A stretch of DNA of 60,722 nucleotides from Heyndrickxia camelliae (lineage in GTDB: Bacteria > Bacillota > Bacilli > Bacillales > Bacillaceae_C): positions 1 through 60,722 of the forward strand of contig NZ_PIQO01000023.1 in assembly GCF_002844575.1 (NCBI RefSeq), in the 5' to 3' direction. Each line of letters starts with the position of its first letter. Position 1 is the first letter of the stretch. The translations under genes were made by a program, and so were the position numbers. This document shows, piece after piece, positions 48,057 to 56,515 of the stretch. The notes below the pieces were generated by a model. The model saw only the letters and a list, made by a program, of their open reading frames with translations. It made no database searches and was not told the DNA's origin.

Positions 48057-49237
48057 TTTTTAGTCCCCCTTATTAAATTGAGATTATCCACTCCCATTTT
48101 TTGTAATTCTTGAATCGGAAAATTTATAAAAAATAAGTCCCCTTTTTGTAAATAATGAACGTAAGATTGCCATAATACATCTTTATTTTTTTCTAACGTT
48201 CCTTTTAAAAATAATAAAAATGGAAGTTCATTATCTGTAATAGAATTACACTCAACGTACTTTGATAAAAGAATTTGTGCTTTTTCATCTTTATTTTGTT
48301 TTATATATAAATAGATTTTATCTAATTCGGAAATAATTTCAACTGTTTCGTCAATTTTTATATTATGAATACATTTGCATAATGAACTATTTAGATCAAT
48401 TACTTTTACTGACGATTCATGCCCTATCATTGAATATAGTTCCCTAGCTCTTTTAAAATAGTCCATACATTGCATATAAGACTCAAAAATATAAGAAAGC
48501 CCAATCGTATATAATGAATGTGCAATTAACCGAATATTATCAGATGTATTTTTTATGTGATTAGCAACTTCTCTGCACTCCTTAAGCTTGTTATTACTTA
48601 ATAAATATCTCATTTTCAGCTCGTTTTTTCTTAGATTATAAGATTTACTCAAATAATCATCATTGTCTTGAGGTAAAACTTTATCCAAAATTTCTAAATT
48701 ATGTTTTAAAAGTTGATAATCACGTAAATCATAAAAAATATAGGATTCTAAAATTAATAAAAGATATGTCGCTTCGTTTTTATCATTATTTTTTAAAATA
48801 GAGACCTGATCACGTAATTCCTCAATTTTAACTGATTTTGTATTTCTTTTATAAATTAATTCATAAACAGCTGCAATACTTTTTAAAGTTTGATTTTTAT
48901 TGTTTTCGCAATATCTTATTAAATCATACATGAAACTATATGCTTGTAATTCATCTGAATACTCTAGTAACATCTTGAGATTAGCTGGTCTGTTAACACG
49001 TATCGAGTAGCTTTTCATAATTTCAATGATGTCTTCTTTTTTACTAAAATATCGAAGTGTTAATTTCAAAACAGTATCAAAATTACTTTCTTTATATGTC
49101 CCGTCATCAATGAAGTTAATAAAATTTGTTAGGCTTGAATTAGAGATCCCAACTGCTTTCGCAATATCCTTTAAAGTGTGGTTTAAAAGTATTTTCTCAT
49201 CATATATTTTCTTTTTTAAATCCGTAAGTGTTAACAT
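48053..49237 (-). CDS. aimR: AimR-type arbitrium receptor, 394 aa
   Basis: N-terminal helix-turn-helix (about 12-45, LKDIAKAVGISNSSLTNFINF), then helical TPR-like repeats to the end. The C-terminus DNELPFLLFLKGTLEKNKDV...FFINFPIQELQKMG aligns with SPbeta AimR (NDNELAMHYYLKGRLEQNKA... LELEKMG as I recall it). AimR binds DNA alone and releases it on binding the secreted peptide, controlling the lysis-lysogeny decision in phages. Here a peptide gene follows at once. On a conjugative plasmid it could tune transfer or copy behaviour to plasmid abundance. Confidence 0.88.
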   Translation of the reverse strand: MLTLTDLKKKIYDEKILLNHTLKDIAKAVGISNSSLTNFINFIDDGTYKESNFDTVLKLTLRYFSKKEDIIEIMKSYSIRVNRPANLKMLLEYSDELQAYSFMYDLIRYCENNKNQTLKSIAAVYELIYKRNTKSVKIEELRDQVSILKNNDKNEATYLLLILESYIFYDLRDYQLLKHNLEILDKVLPQDNDDYLSKSYNLRKNELKMRYLLSNNKLKECREVANHIKNTSDNIRLIAHSLYTIGLSYIFESYMQCMDYFKRARELYSMIGHESSVKVIDLNSSLCKCIHNIKIDETVEIISELDKIYLYIKQNKDEKAQILLSKYVECNSITDNELPFLLFLKGTLEKNKDVLWQSYVHYLQKGDLFFINFPIQELQKMGVDNLNLIRGTKK

Positions 49238-49560
49238 CTTATCAACCTCTTACTAGTTCTTTTTCTTGGGACGGTTTTAAGATTTTTTCGATGAAGAAAC
49301 GAAAAAATTCGACAAATAGTACTACAATTATACCAAAAGTTGTATGATTGTAATCTTTTTGTAGGGTTTTTATCTATTGAGAAATACATATATATAAATG
49401 CAATTTAATTTAACCTTTTTTTTCTTATTTTCCAAAATAGAAATGAAATATAATATTTTTTTAAAGAGAATACCGGTATAAAACATCAAATACATATAAA
49501 ACATCAATATAAATAAAAAAAACAAGAATAAATAAGAAAACAAATATATATAAGGATAAA
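49238..49560. other. AT-rich gene-free stretch upstream of aimR
   Basis: Very AT-rich, with many ACATATATATAAA-like runs and a GAGAAATACAT resembling the iteron core. It contains the aimR promoter region on the minus strand, but no clear -35/-10 stands out. No gene seen. Confidence 0.4.
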
Positions 49561-49562
49561 TT

Positions 49563-49608
49563 TAAAAGTCGTTAGACTCCTTGATACTAAAGGGATCTAC
49601 GACTTTTT
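49563..49608. terminator. Terminator-like hairpin
   Basis: AAAAGTCGT/ACGACTTTT outer stem with an inner AGA/TCT and TCC/GGA pairing, T-rich on both exits. Likely ends rep-strand transcripts and isolates the origin. Confidence 0.7.
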
Positions 49609-49830
49609 TTAAAATGCCTAAATACACTATAAACAATTACACATTTATTAAAATACATAACTCATAACTCACATATTTCAAAATACAATATTAAGAATTA
49701 CAGATAAATAGAAATACAGTTTAATATTTTTGAGATTTACTGAAATACATTTTTATAATAAGACTAAATTGCAAGATTTCGATTCATTGGAATGAGATAA
49801 ATAGAAATACAGTTTTTTTATTCGATAAAT
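49605..49830. other. Probable replication origin with iterons
   Basis: GATAAATAGAAATACAGTTT occurs twice exactly (49703-49722 and 49796-49815). Degenerate copies of its core (AAATACA) lie at about 49622, 49653, 49682 and 49741, in very AT-rich DNA directly downstream of the Rep gene. This is the usual arrangement for iteron-controlled plasmid origins. Confidence 0.65.
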
Positions 49831-49914
49831 TGGATAGATGTAGAGGGAATAAGTGTATTAATATATAAGTTATCGTAGGTTTTTATTGAAAGACTAAAGA
49901 AGTTCATGACAAAT

Positions 49915-49945
49915 AGCCTTTTCATATATTATTTTTTGAAAAGGC
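49915..49945 (-). terminator. Terminator of rep
   Basis: AGCCTTTTCA/TGAAAAGGCT stem beyond the rep stop, separating rep from the iterons. Confidence 0.7.
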
Positions 49946-49991
49946 TCAACATAATACAACTATTTTATTTTTTTATGTAAACATACTCTTA

Positions 49992-51179
49992 TTATCTTTT
50001 TAAGAAAATAGGAGGTTCTCCATATTTAATCATATAGTCTGTAATAATTTCATGACGTTCTTCGAATGTTATTCTTTGAACTTGATATTCCTCCCAGGCT
50101 TTTGTAAAGAGTTTGTTTACAAAGGCTCCGATCGATTTAATCTCTTTAATGGAACCTTTTAAGTGCATATCTTCTAATGTGTCTGCAACTGTTGACACAG
50201 CATATGTAATCATATCTCTAGACTTTTTAATTATGTCCAGATTAGATGCAATCTTTACGATACGACTGATTGAATTATTAATATCCAGTGTATCTCTCCA
50301 TTTAACTGGAATCTTTGCATGTTTAATTCTTGCAGCCATTTCTTTTTTGGCCGCAGCTAATTCTCTCTTTTGAACAGTCTTATCATTTTCTAAATAGCAA
50401 GCTGGGTGTAAAGACAATGTATATGTTTTTACACATACTTGTACAAATTCTCTAACTCTATTTATTCTAGAAGATGAAGGGTTTTTAACAATTTCGTCAT
50501 TAGGCTTAAATAAAAAGACATTATGAATAATATTTAGAAACAATCGAACACGTTTAGCTGTTGTGTTTAAAGCCTTTTTTAAATATTCCATGCGCCTAGT
50601 TGCCTGTACTTTTGCAACATCATCGATTGATTTTTTGTTTGTACCTATTTGACGAGCAAAAAATTGACAGAGTTCCAGGATTAATAATGCCCCTTTATGA
50701 AAACGGTGTTTAATTAAAGGACCAAAGATTTTTTCTTCGAATAAGTGAAGAGGAATATTAAAATAGTTTAGGTTTTCTTGATCCAATGGATTATTAGTTT
50801 GTTGATTGTATTTTGCGTAGTCAACGATTTCATAGTGCATACCTTTGGCATCATATACCTCAGCAATATAGTTTCTTTCAATTAAACTATCAAAGGCTTT
50901 TTTTACTGTTTCATATGTAAGGTCATGGTCTTTAGCCAAATTAGATATACATAACTGCTTTCTTTCACTTATGTTTTTGTCCTTAGTTAAAGAACGAATT
51001 TGTCCCATTTCATCTGTATGTAAATGAAGAATCATATAAACCACAATTTCTGATGTAGTGATTGGGTGATCAGTTATCATGGAATCATATCTTATTTTGT
51101 CTAGATTCTTTTTAAAAAACTTAACACCTTTAATAACGAAATTTTGTTTGACCGTACTGTTTAGTTTTAAATGACTCAT
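49992..51179 (-). CDS. Plasmid replication initiator (Rep), 395 aa
   Basis: The start at 51179 follows AAAGGAG; a longer frame to 51215 has no site. Residues about 45-130 look like a winged helix (TTSEIVVYMILHLHTDEMGQ..., LAKDHDLTYETVKKAFDSLIERNYI). The rest is helical and basic, with a second possible winged domain (about 240-330). The family name is not certain to me. Position supports a Rep role: long regulated leader with an antisense RNA, downstream iterons, adjacent par genes. The N-terminal arginine/lysine content fits DNA binding. Confidence 0.75.
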   Translation of the reverse strand: MSHLKLNSTVKQNFVIKGVKFFKKNLDKIRYDSMITDHPITTSEIVVYMILHLHTDEMGQIRSLTKDKNISERKQLCISNLAKDHDLTYETVKKAFDSLIERNYIAEVYDAKGMHYEIVDYAKYNQQTNNPLDQENLNYFNIPLHLFEEKIFGPLIKHRFHKGALLILELCQFFARQIGTNKKSIDDVAKVQATRRMEYLKKALNTTAKRVRLFLNIIHNVFLFKPNDEIVKNPSSSRINRVREFVQVCVKTYTLSLHPACYLENDKTVQKRELAAAKKEMAARIKHAKIPVKWRDTLDINNSISRIVKIASNLDIIKKSRDMITYAVSTVADTLEDMHLKGSIKEIKSIGAFVNKLFTKAWEEYQVQRITFEERHEIITDYMIKYGEPPIFLKR

Positions 51180-51301
51180 TTTAAATGCTCCTTTTTTGCG
51201 CAACAAAAAAGACAATGCTCCCCCATATTAATACAGGAAAACACCGTCTTTTAAACGCTGTAAAGATAGCAATAATCGACTTAATATGACAAGAAATTCC
51301 T

Positions 51302-51330
51302 TTGACTTCTCTATCATATTCATGTAAAAT
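51302..51330 (+). promoter_or_regulatory. Promoter of an antisense RNA to the rep leader
   Basis: TTGACT (51302-51307), a 17-bp spacer, TAAAAT (51325-51330) on the plus strand, opposite to rep. Confidence 0.65.
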
Positions 51331-51336
51331 ATACAT

Positions 51337-51445
51337 ATAATATGAGAAGCAAATAAGATTTCTAGTCAGTGTTTTCCCTAGTTGGTTTAGGGTAAACCGT
51401 CTAAGAGTGTTGGCGCACTACTTAGATGGCTGGAAGTCTTTTTGT
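51337..51445 (+). ncRNA. Antisense RNA controlling rep (candidate)
   Basis: The plus-strand transcript would contain GGTTTAGGGTAAACC and a strong hairpin at 51401-51425 (CTAAG AGTG / CACT A CTTAG) with loop TTGGCG, which contains a YUNR-type sequence typical of antisense RNA recognition loops, and end near GTCTTTTTGTTTT. It lies within the long rep leader, complementary to it. This is the standard design of antisense copy-number control. Confidence 0.6.
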
Positions 51446-51467
51446 TTTCGCTCAATTTATTGAACTA

Positions 51468-51476
51468 AGTATAGCA
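51468..51476 (-). promoter_or_regulatory. Extended -10 promoter of rep
   Basis: On the minus strand, TGC-TATACT (extended -10) lies about 290 bp upstream of the rep start. The leader crosses the antisense RNA region. Confidence 0.55.
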
Positions 51477-51564
51477 TACTAAAATTTAAAAAAGCAATAT
51501 CTATTAGACAGTATCAATGGTGTAAGGCTCTATAAATCTAGTATTATCAAGGCTTTAAGAACAT

Positions 51565-51706
51565 ATACAAATTTACACATATACTTGTATACAAATATAC
51601 AAACTACACAAACCCATTAACCGCAAGGGTTTTTTATTGTATATAAAAATACAAATATACAAGTACATTTGTATACCTGTATATTTGTATATGGAAAATT
51701 TTTTTT
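51565..51706. repeat. GTATAC-rich repeat array downstream of the ParA operon
   Basis: Many copies of ATACAAATATAC and related strings (TACTTGTATACAAATATAC, TTTGTATACCTGTATATTTG). A similar array lies upstream of the operon at 52885-52985. Such flanking arrays usually are the centromere and operator of the small DNA-binding partner of ParA. The motif resembles the operators at 72, 973, 5127 and 6779. Confidence 0.6.
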
Positions 51707-51714
51707 TTATTTTT

Positions 51715-52038
51715 TTATCTTTTTTTAGAATATATCTTAAGCAGGGTTTGAAATTCTTTTTTCTTATCAGAAGACATATTAGCTTCATGTTCATTTAATA
51801 TCATATTTAGAACCTCATCGACTGAATCTTTTCCGTGATGAATTACTAAAGCGTTTAACCGATCCTTATTTTTAAGTGAACATCTAACTGTGGAAGACTT
51901 TTCTTTTATTTCTTCTTTTGTTTTTTGTACTTCGGGTTTAACTGTAAAAACATCTGAAGGATTATATGTACCAGCTGGGGGAGTAGTTTCTACTCGTTCA
52001 ATATTCTTGGATTTATTTTTATTTAATAAATTACTCAT
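51715..52038 (-). CDS. ParA-partner DNA-binding protein, 107 aa
   Basis: The start at 52038 is behind GGAGAG and overlaps the ParA stop. The N-terminal 50 residues are disordered and contain Pro/Thr and Lys; the C-terminal part (about 50-107: STVRCSLKNKDRLNALVIHHGKDSVDEVLNMILNEHE) has the strand-helix-helix form of ribbon-helix-helix partners in type Ib partition. It would bind the GTATAC-rich arrays on both sides of the operon. Confidence 0.8.
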   Translation of the reverse strand: MSNLLNKNKSKNIERVETTPPAGTYNPSDVFTVKPEVQKTKEEIKEKSSTVRCSLKNKDRLNALVIHHGKDSVDEVLNMILNEHEANMSSDKKKEFQTLLKIYSKKR

Positions 52039-52870
52039 AAGCATTCTCTCCATCTTCTCTATTTAAACGTTCTAATAATTCATTTGTAACTTCTTGATAT
52101 AGTTCCATTACTCTCTTATCATGCATATCTGCCTGGGGATCCGTTTCAGGATCAACGATTCCTATCATGTCATATCGTTTTAATCTTTCCATGTTTTTTA
52201 CAATAGTACTAAATAAATTTTCTTCTCCAAACTTTTCTTTAGCATTCTCTATCGTATTTAAATCTACAGCTGCATTGTTTTTTAATAGTACTGGAAGTAC
52301 TCCGAGAATATCGAAATCAGCTTGATAATTATCAATTAATTCTTGAAGATAACTTACATATGCTTCAGCACCAACTAACGACCTTTCTTGTGTTTGAAGA
52401 ACAATGACAGTATAATCACTGGCCAATAATGCAGAATCTGTATATACAGATAATGTTGGAGGTACATCAATTAAAATGAAATCAAATTTATCCTTTAATG
52501 GATCCAATAATTTAGATAGATAAGAAGATCTTGCTAAGAGGTCATTAGGAAACTTTTTCTCTAAAAATAATGGGAGTGAAGTGTAATCAGCATAGCTTGG
52601 TAATAAGTAGAGATTTTCCATAACCTCTATTATAATCCCGGATAAGTCACCCTCTGACATAGCTGTCATTAAGGTCTTTTCTATAACAGCTTCGGAACCC
52701 ATCCTAGATCGTGTTTTCATATATAAAGCCGTTGCATTAGCTTGTGGGTCTTGATCTAATACAAGGACTTTATATCCCTTCTTAGCAAGTGTATATCCAA
52801 TCATTGTACAATTAGTTGTTTTTCCGGTCCCTCCTTTAAAGTTACCGAAAGTTATTTTTTTAGCAGTCAT
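52031..52870 (-). CDS. parA: ParA-type partition ATPase
   Basis: Deviant Walker A FGNFKGGTGKTTN (about 8-20, two lysines), Walker A' VLVLDQDPQANAT, Walker B KFDFILIDVPPTLS. 279 aa, no N-terminal helix-turn-helix, so a small ParA (type Ib) as expected with a ribbon-helix-helix partner. GGGGAG precedes the ATG. Moves plasmids by binding the nucleoid. Confidence 0.95.
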   Translation of the reverse strand: MTAKKITFGNFKGGTGKTTNCTMIGYTLAKKGYKVLVLDQDPQANATALYMKTRSRMGSEAVIEKTLMTAMSEGDLSGIIIEVMENLYLLPSYADYTSLPLFLEKKFPNDLLARSSYLSKLLDPLKDKFDFILIDVPPTLSVYTDSALLASDYTVIVLQTQERSLVGAEAYVSYLQELIDNYQADFDILGVLPVLLKNNAAVDLNTIENAKEKFGEENLFSTIVKNMERLKRYDMIGIVDPETDPQADMHDKRVMELYQEVTNELLERLNREDGENAYE

Positions 52871-52884
52871 ATAAACTCCCCTTA

Positions 52885-52985
52885 ATAATTACATGTATAC
52901 GAATATATCTATTTACATGCATATCAGTATAAAAATCTATTTGTATATAAGAATACAAGTATATCTGTATACAACAGTATAACTT
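52885..52985. repeat. GTATAC-rich repeat array upstream of the ParA operon
   Basis: Contains ACATGTATACGAATATA, TTGTATATAAGAATACAAG, and ATCTGTATACAAC. Corresponds to the array at 51565-51706. Probably the centromere plus autoregulation site. A further AT-rich stretch to 53070 shows no gene. Confidence 0.6.
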
Positions 52986-53073
52986 TACTTTTAAAAATAT
53001 AAAAGGTATCTGAAGAAAATTAGAGAAATAATTAGTTAAATAGGAAACTTAGCCGAAAAATAGTAATTTAAAT

Positions 53074-53168
53074 TTGTCTACAACGTTGTGTACTTATTTT
53101 AAAAAAACTATTGATTTATTTTCTAATTATGAGATAATAGAGTTACAAGTACACAACAATGTAGACTA
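53074..53168 (+). promoter_or_regulatory. Promoter and inverted-repeat operator/centromere of the ParM operon
   Basis: A promoter TTGATT (53111-53116), 16-bp spacer, extended -10 TGA-GATAAT (53130-53138) lies between arms of an imperfect inverted repeat: TTGTCTACAACG...GTGTACTT (53074-53095) and its near-complement (53147-53168). This fits a ParR-type protein binding both arms to form the centromere and repress the operon. Confidence 0.65.
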
Positions 53169-53191
53169 ATAAATGATTTGGAGTGGGGAAA

Positions 53192-54409
53192 ATGAAAATT
53201 GAAAGATTAAATGGAGATTTCGGTAATTCAACTAACAACTTTTTGGTAGACAGTTACTATTTTGAAATTCCAACATGTGTTGCTGAAGTTTCTAAAGAAA
53301 AAGCAGAAAGTCATTTTACAAATACTGTTGATGATGTAGAAGATCTCCTGGACCGTTTGTTGATTTCTACTGTTATTGATGATGTAGAAAGATATTTTAT
53401 GGTTGGGAAGCTCGCTGAAGATAACCCTTATTCAAATAGCCATGTAGGAAAGATGCATGATAAAATAAACAGCCCGATCCCTTATGCAGTGTTTTTAGCA
53501 GCAATGGCTTATTACTATAAAGTTAAAAATCCTGATGGTGAAAATGTTGCCGAAATAGAAGTGGACAACATGAAAATGATGTTGCCAATATGGTTGTTAA
53601 AAAAAGAAGATAAATTTTCTATAGGACAAAATAAAATGGCAAATAGGTTTATTGGAGAACACTCCGTAAAATTATTGACCAGTGGTATGGAAACAGATTT
53701 GACTATATCAGTTAAGAATTCAAAATGCTATATAGAAAGCGAAGTCGGAAGATGGGCTTTAAAGTATAAAATGATCAATGATAAAGAGAATAATACCACT
53801 ATCATTGAAAAAAGGATTGAATCCAAGAAATTTGACGATAATGAAACTGTACTAGTAGATATAGGTGGTGGTTCTACAGATGCTGTTTTACTAGCAAAGG
53901 GATTAAATACACCTGTATCTAAAGATAGTTTTCAGGTAATTCAAATCGTTCCGTTTTTAGGAAATCTAGAAAAACTACTTAAGGAAAAATTGATTGAGCA
54001 TTTTCCAGATGTGAGAAGTCTAGAAAAGTTTATTGTAGCTAATTATAAGAATCAAAAATATATCTTAAAGAACCCAAATACCGGAAACAAATTCGACTTA
54101 ACAGAACCTATAGTTGAGATGTTAAAAGAGTATGCAGAATTACTAGTATATAAAGTTATGGAACCGTTCAGTAGTGATGCAAAAGGTGTCTTAAAGTATA
54201 TTTATATTGGCGGTGAGGCTCCTATCCTTGCTCCATATATTAAAGAAGCTGTAAAGGCTAAAACAAACGAAGAGATAATGGAGAACAATCATTTTTTCCT
54301 TTCAGAAATATTCGATGATGATAAGACTGAAATCTTTAAACCTGCAGCGAGAACAATTAACTTAGCAGCACTTGAGATACTTAGTTTAAATGAAAAAAAG
54401 TCTAACTAA
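53192..54409 (+). CDS. Actin-like ParM/Alp-type partition protein, 405 aa
   Basis: The start at 53192 has GGAG at 8 bp (a GTG at 53183 overlaps it). Phosphate-1 motif LNGDFGNST near the N-terminus, phosphate-2 VLVDIGGGSTDAVL (about 212-225), and YIYIGGEAPILAPYI (about 335) as the adenosine loop. This is the actin/ParM fold; filaments push plasmids apart. The ParR-like gene follows in the same operon. Confidence 0.9.
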   Translation: MKIERLNGDFGNSTNNFLVDSYYFEIPTCVAEVSKEKAESHFTNTVDDVEDLLDRLLISTVIDDVERYFMVGKLAEDNPYSNSHVGKMHDKINSPIPYAVFLAAMAYYYKVKNPDGENVAEIEVDNMKMMLPIWLLKKEDKFSIGQNKMANRFIGEHSVKLLTSGMETDLTISVKNSKCYIESEVGRWALKYKMINDKENNTTIIEKRIESKKFDDNETVLVDIGGGSTDAVLLAKGLNTPVSKDSFQVIQIVPFLGNLEKLLKEKLIEHFPDVRSLEKFIVANYKNQKYILKNPNTGNKFDLTEPIVEMLKEYAELLVYKVMEPFSSDAKGVLKYIYIGGEAPILAPYIKEAVKAKTNEEIMENNHFFLSEIFDDDKTEIFKPAARTINLAALEILSLNEKKSN

Positions 54410-54424
54410 AGTAGGGGACGAATT

Positions 54425-54790
54425 ATGTCTGATAAGAAAGAGAAAAAGAGGATTACCTTAACAGGTAATAAAATGCCTGAAGAAACATATTCGAAGCTAG
54501 ATCAATTAGCTAAAGAAAGAAAACTCACTCCATATATAGTGAATCTAGTTGAAAAAGAGAATATGATGGATAAACTCATTGAGGGTTTATCCATTCTTGT
54601 ATCAAAAATAGATACAATTGAACATAAAGTGGATCAAGTTCAAGAACAACTATCTCTATCAAAAATTGAAATTGAGCATAGGCCACTTATTAATGATAAT
54701 GAACCTGAAAAAATTGCTCAAGGTAAAATTGAAGTGTCTGAAAAGATTGTTGGCGGTATTGAAGAGGATATTCCGGATTTTGACTTTTAA
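54425..54790 (+). CDS. ParR-like adaptor for the ParM-type filament, 121 aa
   Basis: The N-terminal 40 residues (KRITLTGNKMPEETYSKLDQLAKERKLTPYIVNLVE) form a ribbon-helix-helix. The middle is coiled coil (LIEGLSILVSKIDTIEHKVDQVQEQL). The acidic C-terminus (GGIEEDIPDFDF) suits filament contact as in ParR/AlfB. Preceded by GTAGGGGA. It should bind the inverted repeats at 53074-53168. Confidence 0.82.
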   Translation: MSDKKEKKRITLTGNKMPEETYSKLDQLAKERKLTPYIVNLVEKENMMDKLIEGLSILVSKIDTIEHKVDQVQEQLSLSKIEIEHRPLINDNEPEKIAQGKIEVSEKIVGGIEEDIPDFDF

Positions 54791-54803
54791 AGGAGTGCAG
54801 AAT

Positions 54804-54971
54804 ATGAGCCAAAAAAAAATAGAGGAAGCTATGAATTATGCAAAAAAATCACTTGAATTAGAAAATATGCATGTCACAAAAGAACAATCAAAACTGGTGA
54901 AGGAAAGTTTGGAAGGTAAAATTTCTCATGAAGAATTTATAAAAAAGGCGTTAGAATTAGCGAATGAGTAA
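54804..54971 (+). CDS. VbhA-type antitoxin of a Fic toxin, 55 aa
   Basis: The start at 54804 is after AAAGGAG. KKSLELENMHVTKEQ holds the Fic-inhibitory motif (S/T)xxxE(G/N) as SLELEN. The C-terminal half (LVKESLEGKISHEEFIKKAL) matches the second part of the antitoxin_VbhA domain. It overlaps the Fic gene by 8 bp, so they are co-translated. It blocks ATP positioning in the Fic active site. Confidence 0.85.
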   Translation: MSQKKIEEAMNYAKKSLELENMHVTKEQSKLVKESLEGKISHEEFIKKALELANE

Positions 54972-55620
54972 ATATAACTACGAATCAAAATATACTTATC
55001 CAGGTACAGATGTATTAATAAATAAATTTGATATTAAAGATCATGAGAAATTAGAAAAACTTGAAACTACATTAACCTTTAAAAGAATAGCTATGCTTCA
55101 TCAGAATCCTTTGTATGGTTCTTTTGGCCTTAAGCATTTACAAAACATTCATAAGTATATCTTTCAAGATATTTATCCTTTTGCAGGTGAATTAAGGGAA
55201 GAGCAGATTGGAAAAGGAACTACTCTATTTGCGCATCCTTTACATTTAGAAAGTTATTCAAAAGAACTTTTTAAACAACTAAAAAATGAAAAATATTTAA
55301 GTGGCATTGAATTCCCTAAATTTATTGAAAGAATGTCATATTATTTGTCTGAAATAAACATGCTGCATCCGTTTAGAGAGGGAAACGGAAGAACTCAAAG
55401 AGAATTTTTAAGATTGATAGCTTTTAAAAATGGTTTTAAGCTTGATTGGAATAAAATTGAACGTGAAGAATTGCTACAAGCATCCGTTCATTCTGTAAAT
55501 GATTCGAATGCTTTTGTAGGTATATTTGAAAAAGCAATAGTTAATAAACAACCAGATAAAACCTTAATTCAACAATATCGAGAAATTAGTAAAAATAATC
55601 ATGAGAAAAGACTTTTATAA
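54964..55620 (+). CDS. Fic-domain toxin, 218 aa
   Basis: Fic motif HPFREGNGRTQREF (135-148) complete with catalytic His135 and Arg143. The helical front (TFKRIAMLHQNPLYGSFGLKHLQNIHKYIFQDIYPFAGELRE) is typical. Fic enzymes transfer AMP to target proteins; class I members are held by a separate antitoxin, as here. Probably plasmid addiction, or, by analogy to VbhT, an effector linked to conjugation. Confidence 0.93.
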   Translation: MSKYNYESKYTYPGTDVLINKFDIKDHEKLEKLETTLTFKRIAMLHQNPLYGSFGLKHLQNIHKYIFQDIYPFAGELREEQIGKGTTLFAHPLHLESYSKELFKQLKNEKYLSGIEFPKFIERMSYYLSEINMLHPFREGNGRTQREFLRLIAFKNGFKLDWNKIEREELLQASVHSVNDSNAFVGIFEKAIVNKQPDKTLIQQYREISKNNHEKRLL

Positions 55621-55705
55621 AAATACCAGGCGAACAAACAATGAACTTCAAATAATAATAAAGATTTCAAGAAAATAATAGTATGGGTATTCTATGTGAT
55701 GGGAA

Positions 55706-56239
55706 GTGATTATTATTAAATTGCAATTCATAGAAATGATATTAATTTTGCTGTTAATACCTTGTATTTTATTTATAGGATTGATCGTACTTAATTTATT
55801 AACGATCAATCTATTTCTCATATTAAAGACATGGTTTATTATTACAGTTGCCTTGATATTATTTATTTGTCTTTATTACAAATATAGATATCCAAAACTT
55901 CCTTTTTATAATCCTATATCAAAAGTGATAGAATTACATATTGGAATTACGGGTTCATTTACCAAAGAAGTAAGAAAATCAATCAGATTAAGCAAGAATA
56001 TAAAAAGGAACATCATTTTCTACACTAATCATTTTTCTGAAGAAAGATTATTAAAGAGTTTGCGTGGAAAAATCATAATAAAAAAACCTAATTTAATACA
56101 AAAGGGAATTTTTTATTTTACTTTATCGTTACTTAAAATTTTTTGCATTATACTTAAACTATTTGGAAAAAAAGATTTAAATTATCCTAATAAAAGGTTT
56201 CCTGTTCTTTACTGTGAAATATTATATGATAAGTTATAA
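55706..56239 (+). CDS. Membrane protein, 177 aa
   Basis: Two adjacent N-terminal helices (about 8-32 and 36-57) then a basic cytoplasmic-type region (about 58-130), a third hydrophobic stretch (about 131-155, GIFYFTLSLLKIFCIILKLF). Start is uncertain: GTG at 55706 sits close to GGGAA; a TTG at 55721 is better spaced from GGGAAGTGAT. Family not recognised. Terminator downstream at 56243-56280. Confidence 0.6.
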   Translation: MIIIKLQFIEMILILLLIPCILFIGLIVLNLLTINLFLILKTWFIITVALILFICLYYKYRYPKLPFYNPISKVIELHIGITGSFTKEVRKSIRLSKNIKRNIIFYTNHFSEERLLKSLRGKIIIKKPNLIQKGIFYFTLSLLKIFCIILKLFGKKDLNYPNKRFPVLYCEILYDKL

Positions 56240-56242
56240 TAT

Positions 56243-56280
56243 AAAAATAGCAAGTTAGTATTTACTAACTTGCTATTTTT
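56243..56280. terminator. Bidirectional terminator
   Basis: Perfect 18-bp arms (56243-56260 with 56263-56280) between convergent genes. Confidence 0.92.
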
Positions 56281-56515
56281 TGTGTTTTTCTAGTCTATTT
56301 GATTTAACAAAATCCGCAAATTGAAAATAAACTTCTTCAATCTCTTTAAGATCCAAGTGATACAAATCAAAGTACTTTTCTGATAAAGCCCCGATCTGTA
56401 TTAACCTTCTTGTCCTTTCTTTTCTCACTGACATTTTTAAAGAACGTTCTAATATTTTTTTCTCTCTTTCAAGTTGAGATATTTTATTATCTATTCTTTC
56501 AAGTGGTGATTTCAT
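56273..56515 (-). CDS. TraD-like relaxosome accessory protein, 80 aa
   Basis: Coiled-coil front (DNKISQLEREKKILERSL) and RKERTRRLIQIGALSEKYFDL, which follows the R-RxLIxIGxLxxK pattern of Ti-type TraD accessory proteins of MOBQ relaxase operons. Abuts the 81-aa gene upstream (stop next to start). Probably helps the relaxase at oriT, which is 400 bp away. Confidence 0.65.
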   Translation of the reverse strand: MKSPLERIDNKISQLEREKKILERSLKMSVRKERTRRLIQIGALSEKYFDLYHLDLKEIEEVYFQFADFVKSNRLEKHKK

